Part shown: positions 14,534-21,980 of the stretch, piece by piece
How positions within the stretch are numbered: position 1 is the stretch's first letter
Layout of the letters: each line of letters starts with the position of its first letter
IMG/VR virus record: IMGVR_UViG_3300029798_000036
Coordinates: 1-23,284 of that record
Source of the DNA: a virus
Direction: 5' to 3' (one strand)
DNA length: 23,284 bases
Program-made: the position numbers and the translations under genes
Notes under the pieces: generated by a model
The model's input: the letters and a program-made list of their open reading frames with translations, nothing else
Database searches by the model: none
What the model was told of the DNA's origin: nothing

Positions 14534-16852
14534 TTACTTCTCTCCGGGTTTATTAAATCCTTTATCCGGGGTTATATTCTTAGGAGGTAACTCCGATTCA
14601 GTCCAAGTATCATCGGAGGTAATCGGAACCACCATACATCTGCAGTTATAGCCATTAGGAGGCATCCACATTTTCCATATAGGGTTATTAACGGAGTAAG
14701 TCTTTCCATCCATCCAAGCATGATTAGGCCTTACCCGATCATCAAGTATAGCCGAGTATTGATAAGCTACTACATAATCATCCAGTGCCGGGTCTTCAAA
14801 AAAAGCTTTCCGGCCTTGATTAAGGGCATCCATATAATTAGTCCTTACTATCGTTTCAATTCTCCCTCCTACTACATCCTCAGCTATAGAGGCATCATTT
14901 GCTTCAAGGTTTATGTAAACCTCCATATTTGAATCTATCTCACTTATAGTATCCTTTAAGGTGGCTCCGGTCTTTATCGCATTTAAGAGTATATCCTTAA
15001 TTTTACTCTCGATAGCTGACTTCTCAAACCCGGCAAGCCTATAGATTTTCTGCCTAAAATATTCTATAGCCTCTACCGGAGTTACATCCCTTAAATCTAC
15101 TGAGGCAAATATCTTAACCTCACTAAAGTTCCTATAATCCCGGAACTTAAGAGCTTTCTTTCTCCCGGTAGTTTCCTTCCGGCCATCCCTCATACCTTTC
15201 TTAAAGGCATCTGTAAGAACCTTCTCAAACTCCTGCTTAATATCTCCTACATACTTAAGCTGTAGGGTATTTATAGCCTTTATATTCTTATCCTGTAGAA
15301 TCTTTTTCCGGCCTATATCGTCAATAAGCTCCTTAACTCCATCCTGAATAATCTTAGCTATTTTAAAGGAGGAGCTTAAAGTATCCTCTCTCTGTATCTG
15401 TCTAATCTCCGCAAAATCTACAAATACCTCATAGGGAGTAAACTCTCTCCGCTGAACTCCGGTAAAGAGAGTATCAGAGAACTCTGAGTAATCCTCCTCA
15501 ATATTATCTACCGGAGTAGGAGTAGGTGTAGGCTCTGGGGTAGGGGTATTATAGGTAGTTTCCGGGGTTATAAGTTTATCGGCCTTATAGGGTAGGTGCA
15601 TCCACTCCCTCAAGAACTTTTCATCCTCCGGTATCGGTTTAATAGTTCCGTTAGTTACTCCAAGATAGTAGAGGTTAATAATTTTCTCTCTATCCTCCTG
15701 AATAAGAGGTTTAAATCTAAACTCCGGGTATTCCGTAACATTCCTATAATTATAATCTACAAGCCTCTTAATAATTTGAGGGTTAATAGCCTTCTCTGCT
15801 ATATCTATCCCTAATTGCTCCTCAAACATCATGAGCACATCCATGTGAACCTGTCCGAGTGAATAGCTCCCTACCTTCCCGGCCTCTGCAGAGAGGCTCT
15901 GGCCGAGTATTACCTTTCTAATCTGAGTATTGAACCAGTCAAGCCCAGCGGTGTAGGGGTCTTTCCCTCCCTGACTCTGAGCCTCTTTAAGCTCAAACTC
16001 TATCGTATTAGGTATAACCATTCCGGTTTCAATTCTTATCTGCCTAATCATATTTAGAATACTATTTTTAGCTTTATCGTCTATATTCGGAGGAACTTTA
16101 ACTACCGGGAAAGGGTGCCCATACTTCTCTGTATAAATACCCCAGGCTCTTACAAATACCTGCTTAAGATACCAGTAATCATAGAGGGTAATTATTCGGC
16201 TCTTACCAAACACATTCTCATATTGTTTCTGCCAAGTATAAACTACAAACTTGCTTATATCGTATTCTCCGCCATACTCCATAGAACTTCTATTTATAAT
16301 CTGGAGAGGATTATCAAAGTCATCAGTAAAGACATTAAAGTATTTCGGGTTACGAGCCTTAAGAGCCTTTAGGTTAATCTTTCCGGCCCACTTCCCATCT
16401 GGGATAATATCCCATACTAATTCGGATAAGCTCCAACCCATAGCAACCGCATCTAACATTTCATTCAGGTCATCATCAAAAGAACCGGAGATATAATCAA
16501 AGTTATATTCTACAAACTCCCTAATCTCCTTAGCTCTATCGGATTCATCTGAGGCTATAATCTCCCACCCGGAGGAGAGCCGGATAGTTTTAAAGGTGTT
16601 AATAGCTCCGGAAATTTCCGGGTCATCCATCATCCTTTGTAGTATGCTAAAGTCTTTTCTCTTTAGGAGGTCATCCGGGGTATAAGGAACTAATTTTAAC
16701 CGCTTATAAATAGCAGAATCATCTATACCAAACTCTGCGGATAATATCGGGGTATCTATCTTAGTTTTTTCTGATGTCTGTCGCTGAAATATCTTGCCGA
16801 GAAAAGAGAAGTTAGTATGTTTCGGGGTTTTTAAATCCGGGGTATCAGGCAT
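14534..16852 (-). CDS. Portal protein (DUF935, Mu gp29-like) fused to MuF/SPP1 gp7 domain
   Basis: A 772-residue fusion. Residues about 35-425 match the Mu gp29-like portal family: ILQRMMDDPEISGAINTFKT, WSLSELVWDI, the KYGHPFP segment and the QSLSAEAGKVGSYSLGQVH motif near the crown. A Pro/Thr-rich linker (about 433-450) leads to a helical region and then a MuF-like head morphogenesis domain (about 640-755). That domain has TIVRTNYMDALNQGR, YSAILDDRVRPNHAWMDGK and the NCRC near the end. The portal is the DNA-entry ring; MuF proteins act in head assembly or are injected. In Mu these are separate genes, so the fusion is distinctive. AGGAGG precedes ATG 16852. Confidence 0.87.
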   Translation of the reverse strand: MPDTPDLKTPKHTNFSFLGKIFQRQTSEKTKIDTPILSAEFGIDDSAIYKRLKLVPYTPDDLLKRKDFSILQRMMDDPEISGAINTFKTIRLSSGWEIIASDESDRAKEIREFVEYNFDYISGSFDDDLNEMLDAVAMGWSLSELVWDIIPDGKWAGKINLKALKARNPKYFNVFTDDFDNPLQIINRSSMEYGGEYDISKFVVYTWQKQYENVFGKSRIITLYDYWYLKQVFVRAWGIYTEKYGHPFPVVKVPPNIDDKAKNSILNMIRQIRIETGMVIPNTIEFELKEAQSQGGKDPYTAGLDWFNTQIRKVILGQSLSAEAGKVGSYSLGQVHMDVLMMFEEQLGIDIAEKAINPQIIKRLVDYNYRNVTEYPEFRFKPLIQEDREKIINLYYLGVTNGTIKPIPEDEKFLREWMHLPYKADKLITPETTYNTPTPEPTPTPTPVDNIEEDYSEFSDTLFTGVQRREFTPYEVFVDFAEIRQIQREDTLSSSFKIAKIIQDGVKELIDDIGRKKILQDKNIKAINTLQLKYVGDIKQEFEKVLTDAFKKGMRDGRKETTGRKKALKFRDYRNFSEVKIFASVDLRDVTPVEAIEYFRQKIYRLAGFEKSAIESKIKDILLNAIKTGATLKDTISEIDSNMEVYINLEANDASIAEDVVGGRIETIVRTNYMDALNQGRKAFFEDPALDDYVVAYQYSAILDDRVRPNHAWMDGKTYSVNNPIWKMWMPPNGYNCRCMVVPITSDDTWTESELPPKNITPDKGFNKPGEK

Positions 16853-16858
16853 TAGTTC

Positions 16859-16876
16859 CTCCTATTTAAAAAGGAG
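16859..16876 (-). promoter_or_regulatory. Small hairpin covering the portal Shine-Dalgarno
   Basis: CTCCT (16876-16872, minus strand) can pair with AGGAG (16863-16859), which is the portal gene's Shine-Dalgarno, across an 8-nt AT loop. This weak 5-bp hairpin in the 38-base gap could reduce portal translation relative to terminase. It may be chance. Confidence 0.3.
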
Positions 16877-16890
16877 TATATACTAATAAT

Positions 16891-17691
16891 CTAATTTTGT
16901 AAAGAGGTTATATTCTGGGTAATAGAGATAAAGTTATTTAACATCTCCTCTGCTGACTTCCCTCCGTAATGCTGTAGGTATTTCTCCCGGTATTCCGGTA
17001 TCTCCTCTCTGGCGGTAGGCCTCACTTCCGTGCCTATAGAGATACCCTTAAGGCTTAGGCTATCAAGCTTATAGGGAGAGTTATTAGGGATATAAACAAC
17101 CGGGGTATTACAGAATAAGGCCTCAGAGATAAGAGAAGTTAAACCATCATAGGTATAAAAGGCCTTACTCCTCTTAAGAAGGGTAGCAACCTCCTCCCTG
17201 CTCTCCGGGTAGTTATATGTAATCTCTATAGCCGGGAGAGTATCCGCAAACTTATCCCTAAACCCTTTCCCTACCCAAAGGGTGTTTATATCCCTCTCCG
17301 GGAGATTTAAGCGGTTAAAGAGGTTATGCTCTATAAGGTCAAAGCATAGGAGCTTATCTGCTCCCGGAAACCCGGAACTCCAGTAGAACTTAGTAGGGAT
17401 ATTACTCCCTCTATCCGGGCCAAGATTCCATAGAACTGGCCTTAAGGCCTTAAGCTCATTAAAAGGGATTATATCAGGATAAACTACTATAGCTCCCTTA
17501 GCTATCATCTCTCTCATTCCCGGTATATCGGAGGCTAAGGAGGGAGCATTAAAGGTATGCGGTAATCCTATAGGAGAAAACATATAAGCCTCTCGGCCTC
17601 TTTCCCGGAGCTTATTACAGAGCATAAATAAAGCTTTAACTCCGGCATTACAATTCCTATAGGCCGGAGATACAATTATATAGGGTATCAT
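16891..17691 (-). CDS. GT-B fold glycosyltransferase-like protein
   Basis: A 266-residue soluble protein. It resembles a compact GT-B glycosyltransferase. The N-terminal half has a Rossmann-like start (IPYIIVSPAYRNCNAGVKAL) and a helix (LFMLCNKLRERGREAYMFS). The C-terminal half (from about 175) has SKAFYTYDGLTSLISEALFCNTPVVYIPN, matching the nucleotide-sugar-binding pattern in which a Glu (E199) sits before a 'xxGxPVV'-type strand. Length is below the usual 350-400 residues, so the acceptor domain is small. It lies between terminase and portal, an odd place for a glycosyltransferase, and probably acts with the GT2-TPR protein. AAAGGAG precedes ATG 17691. The acceptor is unknown. Confidence 0.7.
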   Translation of the reverse strand: MIPYIIVSPAYRNCNAGVKALFMLCNKLRERGREAYMFSPIGLPHTFNAPSLASDIPGMREMIAKGAIVVYPDIIPFNELKALRPVLWNLGPDRGSNIPTKFYWSSGFPGADKLLCFDLIEHNLFNRLNLPERDINTLWVGKGFRDKFADTLPAIEITYNYPESREEVATLLKRSKAFYTYDGLTSLISEALFCNTPVVYIPNNSPYKLDSLSLKGISIGTEVRPTAREEIPEYREKYLQHYGGKSAEEMLNNFISITQNITSLQN

Positions 17692-17700
17692 AGCTCTCCT

Positions 17701-19170
17701 TTAATCCGGTAGGTTATAAAGTTCCTCTCTTACCCTCGGCAACTCTCTGGCGGTTTCAACCTTTCCTGCTCCGGTAAACCATAGGCTATTACTATCTACC
17801 TCTCCCGGCTTATTAAATCCCTTAGAGAAGGTTACAGCTAAGGCCTCAGCGGTATTAGGAGAATCTATACCCTCTAACTTAAGCTCCTGCTTACTTTTCA
17901 TCTGAACCTTCCCGGAGCTATTAAACTTCCATTTATTATCGGCTATCTCATCAAAATCCGGGTTATCCTCTAAAGCTCCTCCGGCTTCTAACCAGTCTTT
18001 AAGGTTCATATACATCTCGGCCTTTACATTAAGGAACTTTGAGTAATATTCTCTCTTTCCGTTTATAACCTTAAACTCCTGCGTAGGCCTATCTCCTGCT
18101 CCTACCCGGTTTATATATACCCCTAATTCCTCTAACCTATCACTTACTCCCTCTCCTATCCCTAATGTATCTATAAAGACATCCTGCTGGGGTATTCCCT
18201 CCTCCTTCATAATCCTCTGAGTTTTTTCTACATTCACCATAAGATTCTTTATATTATCCTTATCCTTAACATAAGCATAGTTATCCGTTCTTATAACATA
18301 TACACTCTCATCTCCTCCGTGGCCGGGGTCAATTCCTAAGAGCTTTCTCCCGGTAGGCCTTACCCTCTTACTCCGAGCCTGCTCTATTAAGTCTAAGGAG
18401 GCTAAAGGCCTCCAACCTAAATTATCAATATCATTCCCGGTAGGGAACTTACACTCATAGAGGATAGAGTAAAAGGCCTCCTTACTCATCTCAGCAAGAT
18501 ACTCCTTACTAAACCTCCCCTCCTTAAGAGCCATCTTATCATCTATAAATATCTTATCCTTAGAGGATTTAAAGGCCTTATAAAAATGATTCCGGTTAAT
18601 CGGGTTTCCTGTCTCAAGCATAAAGTTATCCTGAGAGCCTCCGAGCATCCTCTTAACCATAGCATAAACCTCATCGGAAAGTAAGGGAGATTCATCTAAG
18701 ATAATATTAGGAGAACCGAAAGAGAGGAGGGCATCCATCATAGCCTTCCGGTTCTTAGTCTGAGCCGAGAGTATAAATACCTCCCCTCCGTTCTTATAGG
18801 TTATTCTATCCTTTGACTTCTCCTGCTTAAGTCTTTCTAAGGATATGTTCCCGGCAATCTCTGAAAAGAATAGAGGATTATCAAATAGGTGCTGTAATAC
18901 ATAATTCATTATTACCCGGCTCTTTTTATCGGTGGCTCCGATTATACACCACTTCTCGTGCTTAACAGTGCTCCGGGCAACTACTCCGCAGGCACAGGCC
19001 TCCGATTTACCATACTGAGTAGGAGTTACTACATAGAGCCTCTGAGGAGTTTTACAGCAAATAGAATTAAAGATTTTCTTTTGGCCTTCATAGAAGTGGA
19101 AGGGAGAGCCATCCTCCCTCTTAAAGAGCTTACTTAAGGCTAAGGAGGCCGAGTGCATAGTCTCAGGCAT
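17701..19170 (-). CDS. Terminase large subunit (ATPase/nuclease)
   Basis: A 489-residue DNA packaging motor. The N-terminal ATPase has a Walker A-like VTPTQYGKSE (48-57) and Walker B NIILDES (155-161). LETGNP (185-190) is the coupling motif. The C-terminal RNase H-like nuclease begins at LLGIDPGHGGDESVYVI, with the first metal Asp at 281, and a further acid lies in VFIDTLGIGEG (about 341-351). The nearest type is the Mu gp28/Terminase_6-like group. Length is normal. It starts at ATG 19170, overlapping the small subunit by 8 bases, with GGAGTAAGA upstream. The preceding TerS gene and the portal downstream confirm the packaging operon. Confidence 0.92.
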   Translation of the reverse strand: MPETMHSASLALSKLFKREDGSPFHFYEGQKKIFNSICCKTPQRLYVVTPTQYGKSEACACGVVARSTVKHEKWCIIGATDKKSRVIMNYVLQHLFDNPLFFSEIAGNISLERLKQEKSKDRITYKNGGEVFILSAQTKNRKAMMDALLSFGSPNIILDESPLLSDEVYAMVKRMLGGSQDNFMLETGNPINRNHFYKAFKSSKDKIFIDDKMALKEGRFSKEYLAEMSKEAFYSILYECKFPTGNDIDNLGWRPLASLDLIEQARSKRVRPTGRKLLGIDPGHGGDESVYVIRTDNYAYVKDKDNIKNLMVNVEKTQRIMKEEGIPQQDVFIDTLGIGEGVSDRLEELGVYINRVGAGDRPTQEFKVINGKREYYSKFLNVKAEMYMNLKDWLEAGGALEDNPDFDEIADNKWKFNSSGKVQMKSKQELKLEGIDSPNTAEALAVTFSKGFNKPGEVDSNSLWFTGAGKVETARELPRVREELYNLPD

Positions 19171-19579
19171 TCTTACTCCGTGCCTCTTTCTGCATATCGT
19201 CTAAGGCCTCGGCTAATACTTTCTTTCCCTCCTCTATCTCTTTAGAGAAGGTAAGAACTTGGTGATTAACGGATTTAAACCTATCGGGAGCTTTATTACA
19301 GAGGAGAAAGATTAACATAGTAGGATTCCCACCTCTTGCGGTTCTTACTGCTGCATCCTCTAAGCTCTGAATAAGAGTCTGCTCTGACTTCTTAACTGCC
19401 TCTTTAAAAACCTTATCCTCTTTAAGCCACTTATAGTAGGTAGTATAACTCTCTACTCCTGCAGCCTCTAAAGCCTCACCTATCGTAGTGCCATTACTAA
19501 GGCTCTTAATAATAGCCTCTTTCTGCTTAGGCTGATTTTCCTTTTTGTAAGTCTTTTTAACCTTTTTCTCTTTTTTCAT
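19163..19579 (-). CDS. Terminase small subunit
   Basis: A 138-residue DNA-binding protein. A highly basic N-terminus (KKEKKVKKTYKKENQPKQK) precedes a helix-turn-helix region (about residues 21-55: IGEALEAAGVESYTTYYKWLKEDK), a fold typical of terminase small subunits that recognise the pac or cos site. A helical oligomerisation region follows (MLIFLLCNKAPDRFK near 88-102). It overlaps TerL by 8 bases. The start ATG lacks a properly spaced Shine-Dalgarno, because the nearest GGAGG is 22 bases away. A putative promoter lies so close that the transcript could be leaderless. Confidence 0.85.
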   Translation of the reverse strand: MKKEKKVKKTYKKENQPKQKEAIIKSLSNGTTIGEALEAAGVESYTTYYKWLKEDKVFKEAVKKSEQTLIQSLEDAAVRTARGGNPTMLIFLLCNKAPDRFKSVNHQVLTFSKEIEEGKKVLAEALDDMQKEARSKNA

Positions 19580-19585
19580 AAAAAT

Positions 19586-19614
19586 ATATTAACCTAATTT
19601 TCCTCCGTTGTCTA
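19586..19614 (-). promoter_or_regulatory. Putative promoter for the terminase operon
   Basis: On the minus strand, TAGACA (19614-19609) lies 17 bases from TAATAT (19591-19586). The -35 context CTATAGACAA is identical to that of the strong promoter at 12397-12425. The predicted start falls at about the TerS ATG (19579), implying a leaderless message. The -10 match is modest. Confidence 0.4.
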
Positions 19615-19636
19615 TAGGCTAATACTCAAAACCAAA

Positions 19637-19671
19637 TAAAGCTCCGGTAAAGTAATCCTTATAGAGCTTTA
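19637..19671 (-). terminator. Possible weak terminator after the methyltransferase gene
   Basis: TAAAGCTC (19671-19664, minus strand) pairs with GAGCTTTA (19644-19637) across a 19-nt loop, followed by TTTGGTTTT. It lies in the 132-base gap between the methyltransferase stop and TerS. The same bases include a short 18-codon open frame with weak signals, which I do not call. Confidence 0.35.
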
Positions 19672-19711
19672 ACATATCCTTCTCCACTCCCCTGCTTAAT
19701 AACTTTTAGTA

Positions 19712-20839
19712 TCATCTCTCCCTCCCCGGTAAATCCTTTAGAATCGTAGAATAAATATGCTCAGCAATAGCCTTCATCATTAACGGAGGAACTGCCCGGC
19801 CTATCCTTTCCCATTGCTGTTCAAATGTTCCTATTAACTTAAAATCATCCGGGAAGGAGCTTACCCTTCTTAACTCCTTTATTGTAAGCTTTCTATTCTC
19901 TGTAGGGTGTATAGTATTACAGGCTATTCCGGGAGCACCGTGACTCTGCTGTATAGTGCTTACTGGCTTATCCCACTCTAACCGGGAAAGGCTAAAGTAA
20001 CTCCCCTTAGGGTTATACTTACTACCGCATTCTCCCTCTTTCATTTGAATAATATACTTGTATATCTCATACTTTTCTTTAATCCGAGCCTCCTCAAGCT
20101 CTTTAGGGTCATTCTCTAATCCCTCTACTCCCTCCCTTAAGGTTATATAGCTTGATACTTTCCTCTCCGGGAAAGTAGGCCTCTTACCTATATCTTTCCT
20201 TACTCCGAGTATTATAAGCCTCCTCCGAGTCTGAGGCACTCCAAACTTAGCCGAGTTAAGAACGGAGTAGGCAACATTATATCCGCAATCTATAAACTCA
20301 TCTATTATAGTTCTTGGCCTATCCGCAAATAAGTTATCCTGAGTAGAGCCTAAGATACTATTAGCTCCTCCTAAAGTAAGGCCTTCTACATTCTCACAAA
20401 TAAAACATCTCGGCTGTATCTCCTTAAGTAACCGGGTAAACTCAAAGAATAAATCATCTGTTCTCTGTTTAGTATCTGAATACTTCCTAACCTTTCCCCA
20501 TCCCTCCTCTCTACTCCCGGCCATAGAGAAAGAGCAACACGGAGGAGAGCCATCAAGTATATCAAGCTCTCCCTTCTTTATCCCGGTTAATTCAAATATC
20601 TCCCCTGCGGTTACTTTCCTAATATCCTTAGCTATAACCGGAGTAGTAGGATAATTAGCCTTATAGGTTTCAACTGCTTTCTCTATAAACTCGTTAACAG
20701 CTAATATCTTTCCTCCGGCTAATCTATACCCGGTAGAACTCCCTCCGCATCCGGCAAAGGTAGATACTACTGTAAATAGAGCCTTAGCCTCTCCTGCGTA
20801 TACATCGGCCATAGTAGGGAAAATATCATTATACTTCAT
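19712..20839 (-). CDS. C5-cytosine DNA methyltransferase with Arg in motif X; candidate DNA carboxymethyltransferase
   Basis: A 375-residue enzyme with all core C5 methyltransferase motifs: I, FAGCGGSSTGYRLAGG (28-43); IV, GSPPCCSFS (catalytic Cys101); VI, ENV (149-151); VIII, QTRRR (203-207). A target recognition domain of about 100 residues follows, then LTIKELRRVSSFPDDF (318-333) as motif IX. Motif X reads IGRAVPP (346-352) instead of the family's GNAVPP: the near-invariant Asn is Arg348. In M.MpeI the engineered N374K change at the corresponding Asn lets the enzyme use carboxy-SAM. The gene overlaps a CmoA-like CxSAM synthase by 4 bases (ATGA), with GGAGGG before the ATG. No restriction endonuclease gene is adjacent. 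Carboxymethyl transfer is inferred; methyl transfer remains possible. Confidence 0.9.
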   Translation of the reverse strand: MKYNDIFPTMADVYAGEAKALFTVVSTFAGCGGSSTGYRLAGGKILAVNEFIEKAVETYKANYPTTPVIAKDIRKVTAGEIFELTGIKKGELDILDGSPPCCSFSMAGSREEGWGKVRKYSDTKQRTDDLFFEFTRLLKEIQPRCFICENVEGLTLGGANSILGSTQDNLFADRPRTIIDEFIDCGYNVAYSVLNSAKFGVPQTRRRLIILGVRKDIGKRPTFPERKVSSYITLREGVEGLENDPKELEEARIKEKYEIYKYIIQMKEGECGSKYNPKGSYFSLSRLEWDKPVSTIQQSHGAPGIACNTIHPTENRKLTIKELRRVSSFPDDFKLIGTFEQQWERIGRAVPPLMMKAIAEHIYSTILKDLPGRER

Positions 20840-21486
20840 TTACCCTCCTTAATAACTATTATCCCTACAAAGTTATAACTCCTCCAAAATAGTTCCGGCT
20901 TACCTATCGGAGCAAGGAGAGCCATTAACTCCTCAACTGTCCTTAGCTTAAGGGATTCTCTTAGCTCCCTCTCCTTAGTAAGTATCTCCGAGTCCGTAAA
21001 GCTTTTCTCTTTATACTCATAATATTTAGAGGTAATAATATCCTGTAGCATAGCAGAGGAGCTATAAACTTTCTCGCAGAGTATAAAAGCTCCTCCCTGA
21101 TTTAAGCCTCGGTTAATCCTCTCTATTATCTCCTCTGCACTCCTCCGGGGTAAAAATTGAAGGGTAAAGATACTTGTTATAAAGGAGGCACCCTGATAGT
21201 TAGTATAGCCTGTAAGGTCTGCATTAATAAATGATAAGTTACCCTCCGAGGCCGGGAGTAAGGTAGAGTTGTCTATCCCATAAAACTTAGCTTTAGGGGT
21301 TAGTATCTCCTTTAAGAATCTCCCACTTGAGCACCCTATATCAATTACATTTGTTCCCTCATCTATAAAATACTTAGCATACTGCTTAACCTCCTCTATC
21401 AACCAGCTATAATTCGGAATTGATAGATTTATATGCTTATCAAAACTCCCTTCCTCCGTAAACTTATTAAAATCAAATTTGCTCAT
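20836..21486 (-). CDS. CmoA-like carboxy-SAM synthase (SAM-dependent, class I fold)
   Basis: A 216-residue Rossmann-fold protein resembling CmoA, which converts SAM and prephenate into carboxy-SAM and phenylpyruvate for tRNA modification. CmoA-specific segments line up with E. coli CmoA as I recall it: IPNYSWLI (VPGYSNII), VIDIGCSSG (VYDLGCSLG), GIDNS (AIDNS), FTLQFL (identical), LNQGGAFILCEK (LNPGGALVLSEK), and ELFWRSYNF near the end (ELWFQCFNF). It is about 30 residues shorter than CmoA. The Arg that binds the carboxylate (Arg199 in E. coli) falls at KER (171-173), where alignment is ambiguous. No CmoB partner is seen; the overlapping partner is a DNA methyltransferase. AAGGAGG precedes ATG 21486. 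Confidence 0.8.
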   Translation of the reverse strand: MSKFDFNKFTEEGSFDKHINLSIPNYSWLIEEVKQYAKYFIDEGTNVIDIGCSSGRFLKEILTPKAKFYGIDNSTLLPASEGNLSFINADLTGYTNYQGASFITSIFTLQFLPRRSAEEIIERINRGLNQGGAFILCEKVYSSSAMLQDIITSKYYEYKEKSFTDSEILTKERELRESLKLRTVEELMALLAPIGKPELFWRSYNFVGIIVIKEGK

Positions 21487-21510
21487 CTGTTCCTCCTTCC
21501 CTTTCGGGAT

Positions 21511-21675
21511 TTACTTACTCTCTGTATTTAATCTCTTAGCCACCTCTATTGCTATTACTTCTCCTCCCTCTAAATCTAAACCTATTAAAATATCCCGGAA
21601 CTCCCTCCCCTCTATCATAAGCTTTACCCACCATACTCCCCAGAAGTCTTTTGAAGTTGTAGCTATTATTCTCAT
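21511..21675 (-). CDS. 54-residue protein of unknown function
   Basis: A small protein starting MRIIATTSKDFWGVWWVK, with an aromatic N-terminal part and an acidic C-terminal half (DLEGGEVIAIEVAKR), probably a single alpha/beta unit. I chose ATG 21675 because GGAGG lies five bases upstream and it overlaps the previous gene as ATGA. An ATG seven codons earlier lies deeper in that gene and is less likely. It precedes the CmoA-like gene by 24 bases and may be co-expressed with it. I recognise no family. Confidence 0.6.
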   Translation of the reverse strand: MRIIATTSKDFWGVWWVKLMIEGREFRDILIGLDLEGGEVIAIEVAKRLNTESK

Positions 21676-21980
21676 ATCTCCCTCCTCATAGGGCATTTAC
21701 CGCATAGCTCCGGGAGGAGTATAGCCTTACAATCTCCTCTCCTCTCATAGTTCTCCTCTACCTGCCTCTTAAGCTCCATAGTTCTCTCCCGAAGTTCCTT
21801 TTTAATATCCGAGTTCTCGTGCTCTGCCGGAGTTAACATAGCAAAGAGAGCCGGGCAGCATTTAAGTATCCCTACCCTTCCCCATATATGGTGTATCTGC
21901 CTTCCGTAATTTACCGGGAGTATATGCAGGTATTCCTTCCAAAAATCATAAGCATTATTTATTCGGTTCTGCCACTTCAC
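21672..21980 (-). CDS. HNH-like small nuclease or zinc protein
   Basis: A 102-residue protein with HHIWGR at 30-35, Cys41-Cys42, HENSD at 54-58, and a C-terminal cluster DCKAILLPELCGKCPMR with three Cys. The order His-His...His-x-Asn resembles a short HNH/treble-clef nuclease, and HNH genes often lie just upstream of phage terminases, where they support packaging. However, the central HNH Asn is unclear and the Cys cluster could simply bind structural zinc. It starts at GTG 21980, with AAGGAGG six bases before it and a 26-base overlap with the zinc-ribbon gene. The catalytic role is unproven. Confidence 0.5.
   Translation of the reverse strand: MKWQNRINNAYDFWKEYLHILPVNYGRQIHHIWGRVGILKCCPALFAMLTPAEHENSDIKKELRERTMELKRQVEENYERRGDCKAILLPELCGKCPMRREI

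Noticed and set aside
19615-19711. 18-codon open frame (ATG near 19676) between methyltransferase and TerS
   Set aside because: Too short, overlaps a putative terminator stem and has no detectable family; could be chance.
19712-20839. Part of a complete restriction-modification system
   Set aside because: No endonuclease gene adjoins the methyltransferase; the nearest nuclease-like genes are a VRR-NUC at 1967 and a doubtful HNH-like protein at 21672.
20836-21486. Plain tRNA-modifying or small-molecule methyltransferase
   Set aside because: CmoA-specific FTLQFL, IDNS and C-terminal YNF segments are more specific than a generic SAM fold, and no CmoB or tRNA partner is seen.
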